64,000 bases of DNA, taken from Sclerurus mexicanus. Taxonomy: Eukaryota > Chordata > Aves > Passeriformes > Furnariidae. Position numbers and translations under genes: made by a program. Shown here piece after piece: positions 25,640 through 37,708 of this stretch. The stretch covers positions 372,001 to 436,000 of the forward strand of contig VWZF01002261.1 in the NCBI GenBank assembly GCA_013396755.1. Reading direction: 5' to 3'. Below the pieces are notes generated by a model. It was not told where the DNA came from. It saw nothing but the letters and a program-made list of their open reading frames with translations, and ran no database searches. Within the stretch, counting starts at the first letter, position 1. Each line of letters begins with the position of its first letter.

Positions 25640-26070
25640 TGATTACATCTGACAATTATTTTTATCTATTTTTCTGTGAAGATAAACTATAATTATCTGC
25701 ATAATTTAAAATACATTGACAATGTAATTATATTGCAGATATTTCCTCAGTGTTGATATTGTCCTTATGAACAAAGTGATCTTTCAGGACTGTTCATTTA
25801 AATGGCTATTTTAAATAAAAATAATTAAAGAAATGGATGCAAAACAATAATTTAAATACAAATTTTAGAGGAATGCCATTGGGTTGTCAGCTTCATGTTT
25901 AAAAATACGCGTTAAAGCAAGAACATCAGAGCAATGCAATTAAGATATGGCTTGTAAATGTACCATCTATAAATCAGATTTCAGAAAAATCCCACAAAGA
26001 ATAGCCTTTAATTTGCACTAGAAGCAAGCCCTAGCTGTTGTTTGCCAGTGCTAATTTGATTTGTTAGCAC
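25640..26070. promoter_or_regulatory. Candidate conserved non-coding element
   Basis: AT-rich stretch dense in developmental-factor motifs: opposed GATA sites (AGATAA at 25679-25684 and TTATCT at 25693-25698), ACATTGACAATGT at 25713-25725 (opposed SOX-like half-sites), several TAATTA/ATTTAAAT cores, and CAATGCAATTAAG near 25932. No coding potential, repeats or homopolymers. Conservation cannot be judged from one sequence. Confidence 0.28.
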
Positions 26071-27939
26071 TTACTTAAGTCTGAAGTGTTCAGATCCAAA
26101 TCCTAACTTTCCCACAACTGAGAGTATTGCTTTGTTCTTATGCTTTTCATGTTATTTGCCACATCAGTCAGCTTTTCTTTGAAGTTTCCTCCTTCTAGAC
26201 TCATCTTATGAAGGCAGTTTTGCCCCCGATCACCTTGTGAATCTCACAGGCAAAATTTGTGGCATCATCTTGAAATACCAGCAAATGTTTAGTGCATGGA
26301 AGGATGCACAGAAAATCTTCATGCAAGAGAATGTGCTGAGAACTCCATTTTCATGTGAAAAAGATGCTATAGTTTATTATGGACATATCATACCTTTAAT
26401 TCTTAACTGGGATTGAACTTTCATTTGTGTTACTCTGAAAAATAGGTTGGTTCTGTTATCCCTGTGTATTAGTATGGCTGTTTTCTTTTAAGTGCTAAAA
26501 CGGCTGCAGAGACTATTGCTAATATTTCCTGCAACCATGTTGGTGCTATGATATTTCCTGACTTCCCATGTTTTTCTTTTTACAGGGGAAGAGCGTACAG
26601 TGAATTATGGGACAGGTGCACAGGAGCATATGTCAAAATGCTTTTACTTAGAACATAACTGACCAGATGGATCAGATCAGAGATTGAGGTGGTTTAGAGA
26701 CCATTCATCACTTAGACCCATTGCTCTAATGCTCCTGGAGCTTGAATAAGTGGCAGGATGGCCAGGGAAGAGAGAAAGAGAAAGGCAGTGAGGTTGATCT
26801 GACTCAAATACACTAAGACAAAACCAGAACAGATCTGGTAGCTGGAATGACACCATAAATCACATTTTGCCTCAAGCATACTTGACAGCTGAGGAACCAG
26901 ATAGAGTCTAGAAAGCCGTGCCAGGCTTCCTTCAGGTGTCCTGCATGCTTGGGGTTCAATTTATCACAAACTATTTTTTAGCTTTAATAGCTTTAAGTAA
27001 CAACTTGTATGAAACCTCAGTGGTTTTGTTGTTTCAAAACTGAAATGAAGGGAAAATTTGGGAGGGCTCTCATTCTACTCCTGTGTTTGAGCAATTTCAG
27101 GGCTCAGCCCTATAATCTCACTGATGCTTTGCTGAAGGTTTGCTTACTTATTGCTTTTTAAATAAATCACTGATACATATCAAGGAATATTGTCATTAGT
27201 TGCATGAGAAAACACCATTATCCATTTAATGTTAAGTATTTTAGAAACTGGACTTTTCTTATAAAATGTCTGGCTATGAATGAAAAAATACAAAAATAAG
27301 AATTATTTTTAGAGTCGAACCAGTATTTGTGAGCAGTGAATTGATAATGGGCTTCTGATGTGTCATCACATGAAACATCTGAGGCTAAATATCTTGCTGT
27401 TGGCACATAGTTACGATCCCTAGCAACTCTTTCTGTCAGTTCTCCATATGGTGAGGGGTGCCAAGAAAGTTGACTTAGCAGTTATATTATGTATACTATA
27501 TACAGCAGTGGTATATAATAGTGACAGAACCTCTGGAATGGAGAAGTCAAAAGTGAGAGAAAACAGAAAAGATCATTTTAAAATAGTTTACAAAGATCAA
27601 TTTCATACTAATTCAGGTAACTTCTGTCTTCACTAAGGAGTTTGAATTTTACAGGATGTATGATTTGATCCCATTTTTAGAACAGAGAGGACCGTATTTT
27701 AGCAAACATTAACTTGATTGTCAGCTAATAACTATGGTGCCAAAGAGCAGGACATATATCCAGGGTCAGCAGAGCTCACTGAAAGTGTTGTAATCCTAGT
27801 TGTATACAGCACATTATGTCGAAGGTAAAGTACCTAAGCATTTTTCAGTATTGATTTCAACACCATGGTAATTAAGAATAGATGCATATAAATTAGGAGA
27901 GAGGTACTCTAATTGTTACTGATTAAGTCCTTTACAATA
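26071..27939. other. Non-coding stretch, nothing recognised
   Basis: No recognisable gene or repeat. Two 62-codon frames (27218-27406 minus, 27448-27636 plus) are unremarkable. Confidence 0.7.
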
Positions 27940-28110
27940 AGAACTTTACATAATGAAATGCATAATTAAACATTAATGACCAAGATAATTAGTGACAATT
28001 TTATTCCACTAACACATGATTTTGGCCTGAGGTGAAGCCTAATGTTTTAGTGAAGCTGTCATTCATGCTGCTGCTCCTTTGTTTGCTTTACAACCACATT
28101 ATATTCTAGC
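27940..28110. promoter_or_regulatory. Candidate POU/homeodomain-motif cluster
   Basis: ATGCATAATTAA at 27958-27969 is a good POU-type octamer variant and is followed at once by CATTAATGA and AGATAATTAG. A less AT-rich block follows (GGCCTGAGGTGAAGCC, then CATTCATGCTGCTGCTCC). The shift from homeobox-like motifs to mixed sequence resembles many vertebrate enhancers, but this is pattern reading only. Confidence 0.28.
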
Positions 28111-29030
28111 CTTGAAAAGCCTTCTGGATATTGATTTCTGTTATGGATTTAAAGGAACACTGCTTCCAGATTCAGTCCTGCTTCAAGCACTAATGACACA
28201 GGCGACAACCTAACAAATTACCCCAGGTATTATGATAAACCAGGAAATCTTGTGGTCAAGCATGTCTGCAGAGCATTCAGCAGGAAATCCAGCTAACTCT
28301 GTAAGCATGCATGTTTTAACATTTTAAAATAAACTTTGATTTTCTCTAGTGCCTTTAGACTCACATCTGATATTTTTCAGGTTTCCTTTCAAGTGCCTAT
28401 TGTTACTGCAATCAATATCCTGCACCTCTTTCCCTTCTGTATCAACCACTGAGGAAGACATTGATGAAACAGCTGTTTTGCCACAGCTGCAGCCTTATCC
28501 TTCAAGCTCAAGCCTAGCCTTGTGTTATTATTGCCTCAGCACAGGATGGTTTGGGAATAACCTGCACTAGACTTTGTCAGGGGGTGCACTAAATCTGGCC
28601 CACAATTGCTAAAACTGGGCCAAACAGCAAAGAGACTTTTAATCTGCTTGTGTGCTGTAATATCTGTCCTGTCAAAGGAGAAAGATAACTCATGTTTCAC
28701 ATGAGCATCTGTACTTATATTTAAGTAGCTGAGGGGGTTGGTGTCACAGTAACATTTCTTCTTGGCTACTGATTAAAAATCTTTACTCCAGCAGATGCCA
28801 TGTACACAGTGAAAAGCAAGCAATATTCCTAGACCTGTGTTTGTCCAAGCAGTGTGGTAGGGGGTTGCCTTTAATGGTCACAATTCCAAGGAGTTATTTA
28901 CAAATTGCTACCTGTTAAAATTCAGTAATATCTTTTAAAAAAAATCCCATGGTATGCCCTTTGCTTATTTTCTTTGATTGTTTACAGTATTAAAATGTTG
29001 AGTTTAAAATATTAAAGCTTATTTCCTCCA
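28111..29030. other. Non-coding stretch, nothing recognised
   Basis: No gene or repeat recognised. A 73-codon plus frame at 28349-28570 shows no domain. Confidence 0.7.
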
Positions 29031-29178
29031 CAACCAGTATGATAATTAGTAATAGAAGAATCTCCAAAGGTTTGGAGATAAACCATGTAAGGGTGAATGG
29101 CTGTAGAGTGGGTAAAATGGGACAGGACATTCACCAGATTCCAGTGCTTCTTCCTATAATGTGATCAGAATATGGTCT
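29031..29178 (+). repeat. Unidentified dispersed repeat, copy B
   Basis: Second copy of the repeat at 24641-24790, 4.39 kb downstream in the same orientation. It carries block 1 at 29054-29078 and block 2 at 29125-29156 with identical spacing (46 bases between the blocks in both). Similarity may continue to CTTGAAAAGAAGCTG near 29217. Divergence between copies is around 30% overall, so both are old. Confidence 0.7.
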
Positions 29179-29419
29179 TTCTTACTGGATTCTTATTTAA
29201 CTATTTGTGCTATGGCTTGAAAAGAAGCTGAGCCAAACATAGCAATTAACAATTACTAATCTTGTAATTCTGCATAAACCGTCTTCTCTGTTTATTAATA
29301 AATCAGTCAAATTCTGTTGGTTTTTTTCATGCTCTTGTGTGATCTCCATTTATTTCACAAAATGAGATACACTTTGTATGGCATTTCTAGTATGGCTTTT
29401 TTTTTTCTCTTTCCAATTT

Positions 29420-29456
29420 CTGTATCCTGTATTCCTGTATTTCTGTATTCTGTAGT
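29420..29456 (+). repeat. Minisatellite-like (CTGTATT)n
   Basis: Five head-to-tail units of 7-8 bases: CTGTATC, CTGTATTC, CTGTATTT, CTGTATT, CTGTAGT. Confidence 0.85.
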
Positions 29457-30433
29457 TTCCAAAATCACAGCCAGAATTGCAAAACAAATCTTACAAGATT
29501 AAGTGACTGGGCAAATAAAATGACAAGTGAAATTGAATAGAAATTAATTAAATCAATGATGCACAGCAATCATGCATGGAATGATGAGTTCCAAGCTGAA
29601 CATTATGACTCAGAAATCTCGGTCTTATGACAGTTGTATGAAAAGTCAACTTAGTGCTCAGTGACAGCCAGAAAGGTAAACTCAATGAAGAACTCTTCTA
29701 GTGCCTTCAACTCAAAAGACAACTCTAGAACTGGAAAACATTTGCCAAAACAATGCTAGTCTCAAAATGCCCCAGGACTGAAAATGGCTGCAGGCTGGGA
29801 AATACTAGTTGTGTGTATACATAAACCTTACCTATTCCTGCATTCTTCCCCTAGCATCACAGACAGAAGGAAAATCATCTTTGATATCATTTAGTACAGC
29901 AGTGCTACTTTCTTGTTTTAAGCAATATATGTATAAAGAAGATATTGGTATGTGGGTAATATAAAGACTGGTAATAGAACTGTGACTGAAATTCTTCTGT
30001 AGTTATTAACAAATTGATGTTTGCTGTGTTTGCAAGCAGTGCTTGCCTAGCTCCTGCCCTGGCTTCAGCATGGCTGGATTGTGTGTGTAACACACAATAT
30101 CAATATACTCACTGCTGTTCCTTCCCAAGAAAGCATTTGGAAATAAGAGCAAAAACAGGGACAATCCCTTCAGGAGGTCCCCAAGGGAAAGACTGCAGGA
30201 AATTGGAAAGGAATATCATGGAAATTGCCCTTGTATTCTTACCTGGTTTCCATGCTCTTTTTTAGACAACTGCCTTTAGCTACTGTCAGAGACTTTTGGT
30301 CCACTCTGAGCAGGTTCAATCTCATGAGTCTCTGACCACAGAATCCATGTTTGTATAGTAACAGTAGCAAGCTACACTTTCACAGTCTTTTATGAACCCA
30401 AATACCATAAGATACTAATTTCATATAGAAATA
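29457..30433. other. Non-coding stretch, nothing recognised
   Basis: AT-rich with no recognisable features. An 83-codon frame at 30014-30265 is unremarkable. Confidence 0.7.
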
Positions 30434-31214
30434 TTGACATATAATAATAATTTAGATAATAACTCTAAAGGCCTCAATTTTATTTCAGCATCTCAATTAA
30501 CTAAGTATTATCCTCCAGAAGAAAGAGATTGGGAATCTGCCTCTTTTGAGTGCCAGCAAATCACCTTCATTTCAGTGGGCGGTTTGAGTAGACAAGGAAT
30601 ACAGGAGCTGGCTTGGAAAACAGGTGGAGAAAGCCCATCTGTGAGGGAGCGGTCAGCTCATCCTTCCAGGAGCTGGTGCCAATGCAGGCACCACTCCGTG
30701 CCAGCTCCAGTGGTGCTCTCTGATCAGGCAGCCCACGCCCATCGGAGAGATCAGACCCTGGAATTGGATTGTGCATCCTGCAGGGATCCAGGGCAGAGAG
30801 TAGGGTGGAAAGTTGATAGCGGGGAACTGGCAGCTCTGGCTGCTGAACCAGTGGGTTGGTACAACTGGAGCTGTCTCGAGGCAAATGGCTTCGTTCCTGG
30901 CTAGGATGGATTACAGTGATCAAGCCTAGAAGTTGTGTGGGTGCATCACTGTTGCCAAATTGGAGTCTGATAAGAAAGGACAAGCTTCTGGTGCTCTGCA
31001 GAAGGAAGGGTACATTATGGCAGCCACTAATGTGTGTATTTAGGTGCAACAAAAGTCTCCATGCAGCACATTTCTTATGTGAACTATATACGTGAACTAT
31101 ACCACTGCCTCTGGTATAGTGACTTATCTGTGTTCTTGTTAATTTTCTACCATGAGCTCTCTTTTTCTTTGCAAATTCAGTCACATTCTTCAGCAGGGTT
31201 CTAATAAATTTCAA
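30434..31214. other. GC-richer patch open on both strands
   Basis: A plus frame at 30434-30904 (156 codons) overlaps the longest frame of the window, 215 codons on minus at 30567-31214. The shared core at about 30570-30950 is clearly richer in G+C and CpG than its surroundings, for example GGAGCGGTCAGC, CCCATCGGAGAG and TGATAGCGGGG. Neither translation shows a signal peptide, membrane segment, zinc finger or other domain I recognise, and no splice-flanked exon stands out. Low stop density in GC-rich DNA can yield such frames by chance. Alternatives are an old unrecognised LTR, a regulatory element or a lineage-specific exon. Confidence 0.35.
31079..31120. repeat. Direct plus inverted short repeats
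   Basis: GTGAACTATA occurs at 31079-31088 and again at 31092-31101. The second copy runs into a 9-bp perfect inverted repeat, ACTATACCA (31096-31104) and TGGTATAGT (31112-31120), with a 7-base loop. Confidence 0.8.
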
Positions 31215-34200
31215 TCTGCCAGTGGTATTTTAAGGTGAAACTCTTTCCTTGTGCTTTGTTTCTTCTCCTGCTGTGCTACCCTTTACAGAACATCATTTCC
31301 AACAATGGCTTCATATAGGTGAATTAGAGAAAGGAAGAGAACTGAACCTCTCTGGAGTTCCTTTGTGAAGGGCTGAGGGGAACAGCTGACTTTCCCAGTG
31401 TTTTCTGCTCAAAGATTTGAGCTATTTATTTTTTTCTCTAACTGACAAAAGGCTGTGGTTCATCTTCTGGTGAGCAGCATTACATACGAGACACATCAAA
31501 ATAAGACTGATGCAGTACTTGTTATCACTCAAAAACTGAGTTAAGAATGATGTTGACCTTTGGTGTGTCTTGAAAGTCTATATACATAGAAAACAAAGTT
31601 AAAGGAATATTACTTTGATACGTTTGTACAAAACAGCAAGAGAAAAATATGCTGCAGCAGGGTGCCTCTTCTCTTATATAAAATTGTCAAACTTTGATTT
31701 TATTCTGGAAAAAACAGTCATTCCAAAAGAATTTTCCACCAGCAATCCCACTTCAGAGCTTCTTGTGCCTCTAGGAGATAGAGATTAAAGTTTTGTCCAA
31801 AAGGAAATTAAAATAAAAAGCCTAGCAATTTTGCCTCCAAGAGGATAGGCAGCTACATCTTTTAAACAAAAACTGTGTATACCACAGGGAAATTACCAGG
31901 GAAAAACACATTTCAAACTTAAGGAGGAAAAAGCACCTTCAACAATGTCATATGTATCAGTGTATGTATATTTTCCAAGTCAAATCTGCCTAATCTCATA
32001 ATAAAAAAAGGTTTTAGTATTATCAGCAAATGGAAAGATGACATTAATACAGACAATAAAGACAGCATATTCTGATCATGCCTGAGCCACCACAAAGCTA
32101 TTAGCTCTGATAATGGAATTTTTAATGTTGATCAGTACATAATAAAAGCATATACAGATTTTCAGCTTGCTGGTGTTCTGTAGCACAAAAAAATCTTATA
32201 CAAACTATTGGTTTATGCAAATTTTCTGTATCTCTGAAGGTCATATTTTTCTCTGATTCTCCCAAGTTACTGATATTCAGTATTACTTATGTGCTTAATG
32301 ATCACACTTGAGCGCTCTTGGATGCCTGCATGAAATACATAAAATACCCTGGATAAAAAACTTTTACTTTTTTTTTGTGGTTTTGTATGTGACTATTTTC
32401 TGATTTTAGCTGTATTGAGGTTGTCTCCTTTAGATGTCTAAACCAAGTTTGTGCTAATTATGAGCTGAGGCATTGTTCGAGTAAAGAAAACCACAGTAGT
32501 TTCTTGGTTATTCTCTGAGTCATTAAAGCTCTACTTCCTGTACTGGTTCTGAAGAAAGGTTTTAGATATACTGACCCTTACCTAAGAAATAATGTACTTC
32601 AATGGCAAGAGCACTCTATGTATTACTATTATTAGTATTTACAGATTATAAGCAGATTTGGAAAAAAATCAGTGTCTGGAGGTATTAGACTTCATGATTT
32701 CTGGGATTTTTATACTTGTAAATTTATTTTGCCCAGAAAAGCCACTTGGAATTAAAAAAGGAAAGCAGGTAACATTACAATGGAAATATTGGTGTGATTA
32801 ATTACCATTCATGGCTAGCCACATAAGCTGCCATTGGCACTCAGAAAGTTACAAACACTATAAAAAAATACCAGTTCTTTTTACTGTGTGGTTTCTAAGA
32901 GTTTGTAAGAAATAAATGTTTCTAAAACTATTCAGAAACCGAGATTTCTCATTTTAGATGCTGGAAGTGTCCTGAGAAACAAAGGTTATTATTATTCTGG
33001 CAAGTGTTAAGAGTACCAGTCATAGCTGCAAATAATCAGGAGATTAGATGAACAGAAGATTTTGTGTTATACCATCTCTGTGGAAATGCTTTTTAACTCA
33101 ATTATCAAACCTTGTGAAACTAATCTCAGAGAAGCTAAAGCAATGGTTTATAAAGCACAGGTTTATTTAGTGGCATTATGGTGCCATTCAGGAAAGCAAT
33201 GAAGTATCGAAATTCATATTGTCTTTACATTTTTGCAAATACAAGTGAAAATATAAAACCTGGAAGATGATGGAGACTGAAGCAAGATTTTTGCTGAACA
33301 GAGCAGAATTTGGGCCTGTACTGCAAGAATTAAGTTTTCACCCACAGAAAGATTTCCATTTTTTTTTGTGAGCGTGAGTGTCTAACACTTCATTTAGTCT
33401 CAATGCATAAACTGCTCTCTGTGCTGCTCCCAAAATCTGAGCTGCTCCCCCAACGCCACCATCTCCATATCACTGATGTACAGATACTCACAGCACTTCT
33501 CAGCCTCCCCCTCAGCTTTGCTGGTATATGAGGGAGCAACAGAGAGCACTTAATAGTTTGAAAACATCAGAGGTTAGTTTGCTTTTCGTTATATATGTAT
33601 TTTCTAAGAAATGCGTGCCTGCTCCTGCATTCACTGGGCTTTACTTGTAAACTTTCATCTAAGGCACATAAATGACTTAACCTTGGCAGTACCAAGCCAA
33701 AATGATAATATTGGTAAATTAAAAGACCTTTTCACCCTGAAGAAGGACAATACCTTTAATAGTGACAATTAAATGCATCTGTAGGAGCGCAGCCTTGTTC
33801 AGAGAGGTGGAAAAACAATCACCTCCACTTGCTCTCGTTCTGTGTATCATGTCATGCCTCAGTCTGTCACCTTCTGAATCGGGAAGGGTTTTCTTCACTG
33901 TGGCATCATGCTCAGTTCTGAGTTGTGCTGTTGGTGAGGCACTGTGGTATCCAAAAGATGACTTATGCCGTGTCTGATTTTCACTTCTTTGGTTTTAATA
34001 CCCCCCAAATATCTTTTAATGGCCACTTTTTGAACAGGTCCCAGCATGAACATTCCAGCTCTGTCCATCCAGAAACAGACTAAACTTCACAATCTCTGTG
34101 TTGGCCTGTAGGCTGAGTTCCCTCAGTTCTCCCCTTTGCACAGCGCCCAAAGGGCACAGCAAGAACCTCTCTCCCTTGGCATTTCTGTGCACGTTTCACC

Positions 34201-37200
34201 ATCCCCTGTATCAAGCACACAATTAACCAAGCTCTTCCCTTGATTCCAGAGCCGTGCCTAAACTTGTTCTTTCTGTAGTGTTGTTCTGAGGTACTGTCCC
34301 TTCACTGTACCTGTCTTGTTGCCTCTTACTATTTCATTTGAAAGTTCCTTGGGACCGGGAACTGCCTTTTGACTCTGCATTTCAACCCAAATCAATGATA
34401 AAATTGCATTTTCCATCTGCATTTTCAGGTTCAACGTTGGCTTCAAAGAGAGGAGTACTTGTCTCCCTCTGATTTGCTTACACCACTTCTCTGAATGGAA
34501 CTGGGACAGAATAGCAGCTCTATTAGACTCTGGAATGACTGCTTTAGGTCAATGAATTTCCCTTTTAAAAAAACCTCGCACGCAAATACAGCAACTCGAT
34601 CAGTTTGTGTTGGTGGACACCCCATGGACAGCATTTTTACAGACTCTCCTACCTTTCAAGAAGCCACAGGATACTGTAAATTATTTCAGAGAGAGAAGGT
34701 ATTTTAGACAAACAATAAAGATAAAATGTTAAGCTGACTGACAAATAGGAAGATCCTGCCAGATATTATGGTTGTTTGCATGGCTAGCTGTTTGAGAGGT
34801 AGAAAAATGAGCCTGTCACTTTTGTTACTGACAACTGTGTAATTCACTTTCTAAGTAAACTCAATTAAAGGCATAGCTATGGATGGGGAAAGGCCTAAAG
34901 CTAGATTATAGTCTATAAAAGGATTAGAACCTGATAATTATATAATGGAGAGTAAGCAGCTACTTCTGTTATCAGGAGCAGCAAGAGGTGCTTAGTAAAG
35001 CAGTTATTCAATGTTAATCATGGAGTACCTTTGTGACAGAGCATTGCTTTCCATGATTTATTCAACCAGAGCACAAATGTTGTTAAATAATTGTAATGAC
35101 TTTAAGAAATATATGCAGCTTGTCACTGTTTAATTTAAATCCAGGCTCTGCTGTACAGCTGGAATAATCTTCTCTGTTTTTCATAGCCTGCTTTGTAAGA
35201 GAAACCTACTATTTCTTTTCATAGGTCTCTGACAGAACTCTGCAGTCCTTTACATCAACAGAATGTCAAGGAGCTACATTTCCCATCTTGAGCTGCATTT
35301 CCTGTAAGACCATGTCTTTTGTGTCGTGGTGAAACCCAATCTGGTCTGAGAACTTTCCAAGGATAATTGCTCATTTAACCTTTAGCAGAGGGTTAGAGCA
35401 ACTTGGCTCTATTTTCTTTCTATTTTCTGTTAGCAAGTCTTGCATTGTTGCCCTAGTGGTGATGAGCAGCAGGCTGCACTGGCACTTTAAATAAATAAAT
35501 GACTTCAGTCTTAGTGTACCATGGCCAGACATGTAAGAAAGCAAGAGACAAAGAGCCAAGAAAGATTTGTAGGGAAGCAGAAGCGATCAGTTCTCAAGGT
35601 CCCTCAGGAGCACAGAGAAGCTGGTCAAGGACTGGGTGAACTGCTGAGATTTGAACAGGGACCGGGAACAGAGGAGGACCAGCCAGACTGGCAGGGGTGG
35701 CAGGCTCGAAATAGGGATGGAGCGGACGAGTTTGCAGCTGCTGTGACATTCCAGTTGCCACTGCTCAAACTGAAACTGCACTTTATTTTTCAGTTATGGG
35801 GAAACAGAGAGAAAATGACATTTCTTTTGCCCCTTTTTCCCCCGTCAGAAGTTCCTTTGTTACTCATGAATGATCATGATTGTTTTGAGGCACAGCTCTA
35901 AAAACACACCAAGAGCAAGCCACCCACTGAGCTAACATATGCAAGATTAGGGGAAATTCCATACTTAGGTGAAATGGAAACGTTTTTTTACAATTGTTGT
36001 CTGCTTGAGATGGCTTAGGGGCTTAAGACACTAGACAAACATCCAAGGAAATATAGCTGTGGGAGGAGAACAGTGCAGATCTGTTATATACAAGTGTGTC
36101 ACACCTCTGCTCTGTTTCTCTGGATATTATTTGCAAATGTGTGCGCAGGTAGCAACAGTAAGAACTATACGTTATGGTAAAAACAATTCTAGAAGTGTCT
36201 TTTCTTTCATGTTTTTGTAACTTGACCTGAGCGCTGCACCTCTTCCTGTTTATATGGTCAGAGGGAGGTTCATGTGTTGGAAGTAGGTTCCCTCTTTGAG
36301 GACACAAAAACCAGATTATTCTGGCAGACTAGAAAATATAAATATTTCTTATTTTAGCTGCAAAGAACAAAGGAAAGATATTTGGAAAATAAATCACATA
36401 GAATCCCGGTTGATTTGGATTTACTACAGGTCTGTACACAACTTTTGAAGAAAAATTACGTTTGAAAGCCATGATTTATAACTCCAAGAACTGAAAACAC
36501 CTTGATTATTTAAATACAGCTCAGTCAGAGAAGCAGTTTGATCACAGGACAGAATTTTAAAATTGGACTTCTTAATTCCAATTTAAAGAATGGCTCTCAG
36601 AGTCAACAGCACTGGGCACTATTACAGACGTGATTAATATTTACTTAGAAATATTATCTATTTTTCTCGCAGATTTGAGATTGATCAACTAAGGATAGAA
36701 TACACTAAGAATAGGAATGTGAAACATAGATGTGGATCTAAACTAAGGTTAGATGTGTTTAGACCTGTGTTTTGATGTAGTTCTTTACAAAAAATAACAT
36801 TCAGTTGAGAAGGTGTAATTTGAATGCACCAGATTTTGATGACATTTATAGTCAGACAAGTTTCTGCATGACATAAATATTTCAAGACTACAGGACTTTA
36901 GTAAACTCGGATATATGCAACATGAAAATACTTCCCAAAATATTTGAAAGTTGCGTCAGTTCTTTAGCTTCGAAAGAATGTTGTAATCTTAAGTTCTGTC
37001 CACAGAATTTATCCCTGGTTTACTCAGGGAAAGTTAAGGATCTACTTAGAGAACACAGCACCAGATTTCAAAATATTAGTGAATCAGAATTACAAAAAAT
37101 ATAGCTAATTTTTTATATGATTTTAAGGTCTTTTGTTTCTATAATATCTTTAGAAAACTCAGTAACTCTTTTATTTGCTGTTTAACAAATAATGCACTGA

Positions 37201-37660
37201 ATAGTTAAATATCTGTCACACAATGCATTTAAATGATTGTATCCTATTTTTACCCTGCATCGAAATGACAGTCTTGCTAAAAAATATAGTACTTAAATAG
37301 CCACCTCAGCATTTTGCAGTATGCTACTGTCTGAAAAATATTGATATTCTGTTTCTCTTCAATTAGAACTAAAAAAAACAAAGGCCAAAATTCAGTACAT
37401 TCTCACCAATGCAAAAAATGCCTTATGAAAGATAGAATTTGTAATTCCTACAGGAAAGTCAGGTGATCTTTTCAAACCTATATCCAGAAGACAGTGCAAA
37501 GGTGGGAGAAGAAACACAACCCACATTCTGAACGAGGGGAAAACAAGGCTTGCTTTCCACTTGTCCTCTACTTCCAGTTATCTCCCACTCTGTAGTCAAA
37601 GTGCTTTCCCCCCTCTCCATCAGACTTCCTCAAGGCCTGTTGGCAACTCATTTGTTATTA
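31215..37660. other. Long non-coding stretch, nothing recognised
   Basis: About 6.4 kb with no recognisable gene. It is AT-rich apart from a GC-richer patch at 35521-35901, which holds a 126-codon plus frame of no known family. A TGGCATTATGGTGCCA partial palindrome (TGGC...GCCA, NFI-like half-sites) lies near 33172. Confidence 0.65.
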
Positions 37661-37708
37661 CGATGACTGGATAAATAAGTTTTTGCTGTCCCTTCCAAAC
37701 ACTCCACT
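37661..37708 (+). mobile_element. Possible CR1 3'-end remnant
   Basis: GATGACTGGATAAATAAGTT followed by TGCTGTCCCTTCCAAACACT resembles the CR1 3' end (GACTGGATGATCTTTG, GGTCCCTTCCAACC), with a small insertion. There is no octamer tail. It is short enough that chance similarity is possible. Confidence 0.4.

Noticed and set aside
35521..35901. 126-codon plus frame
   Set aside because: No recognisable family, and the composition bias explains the lack of stops.
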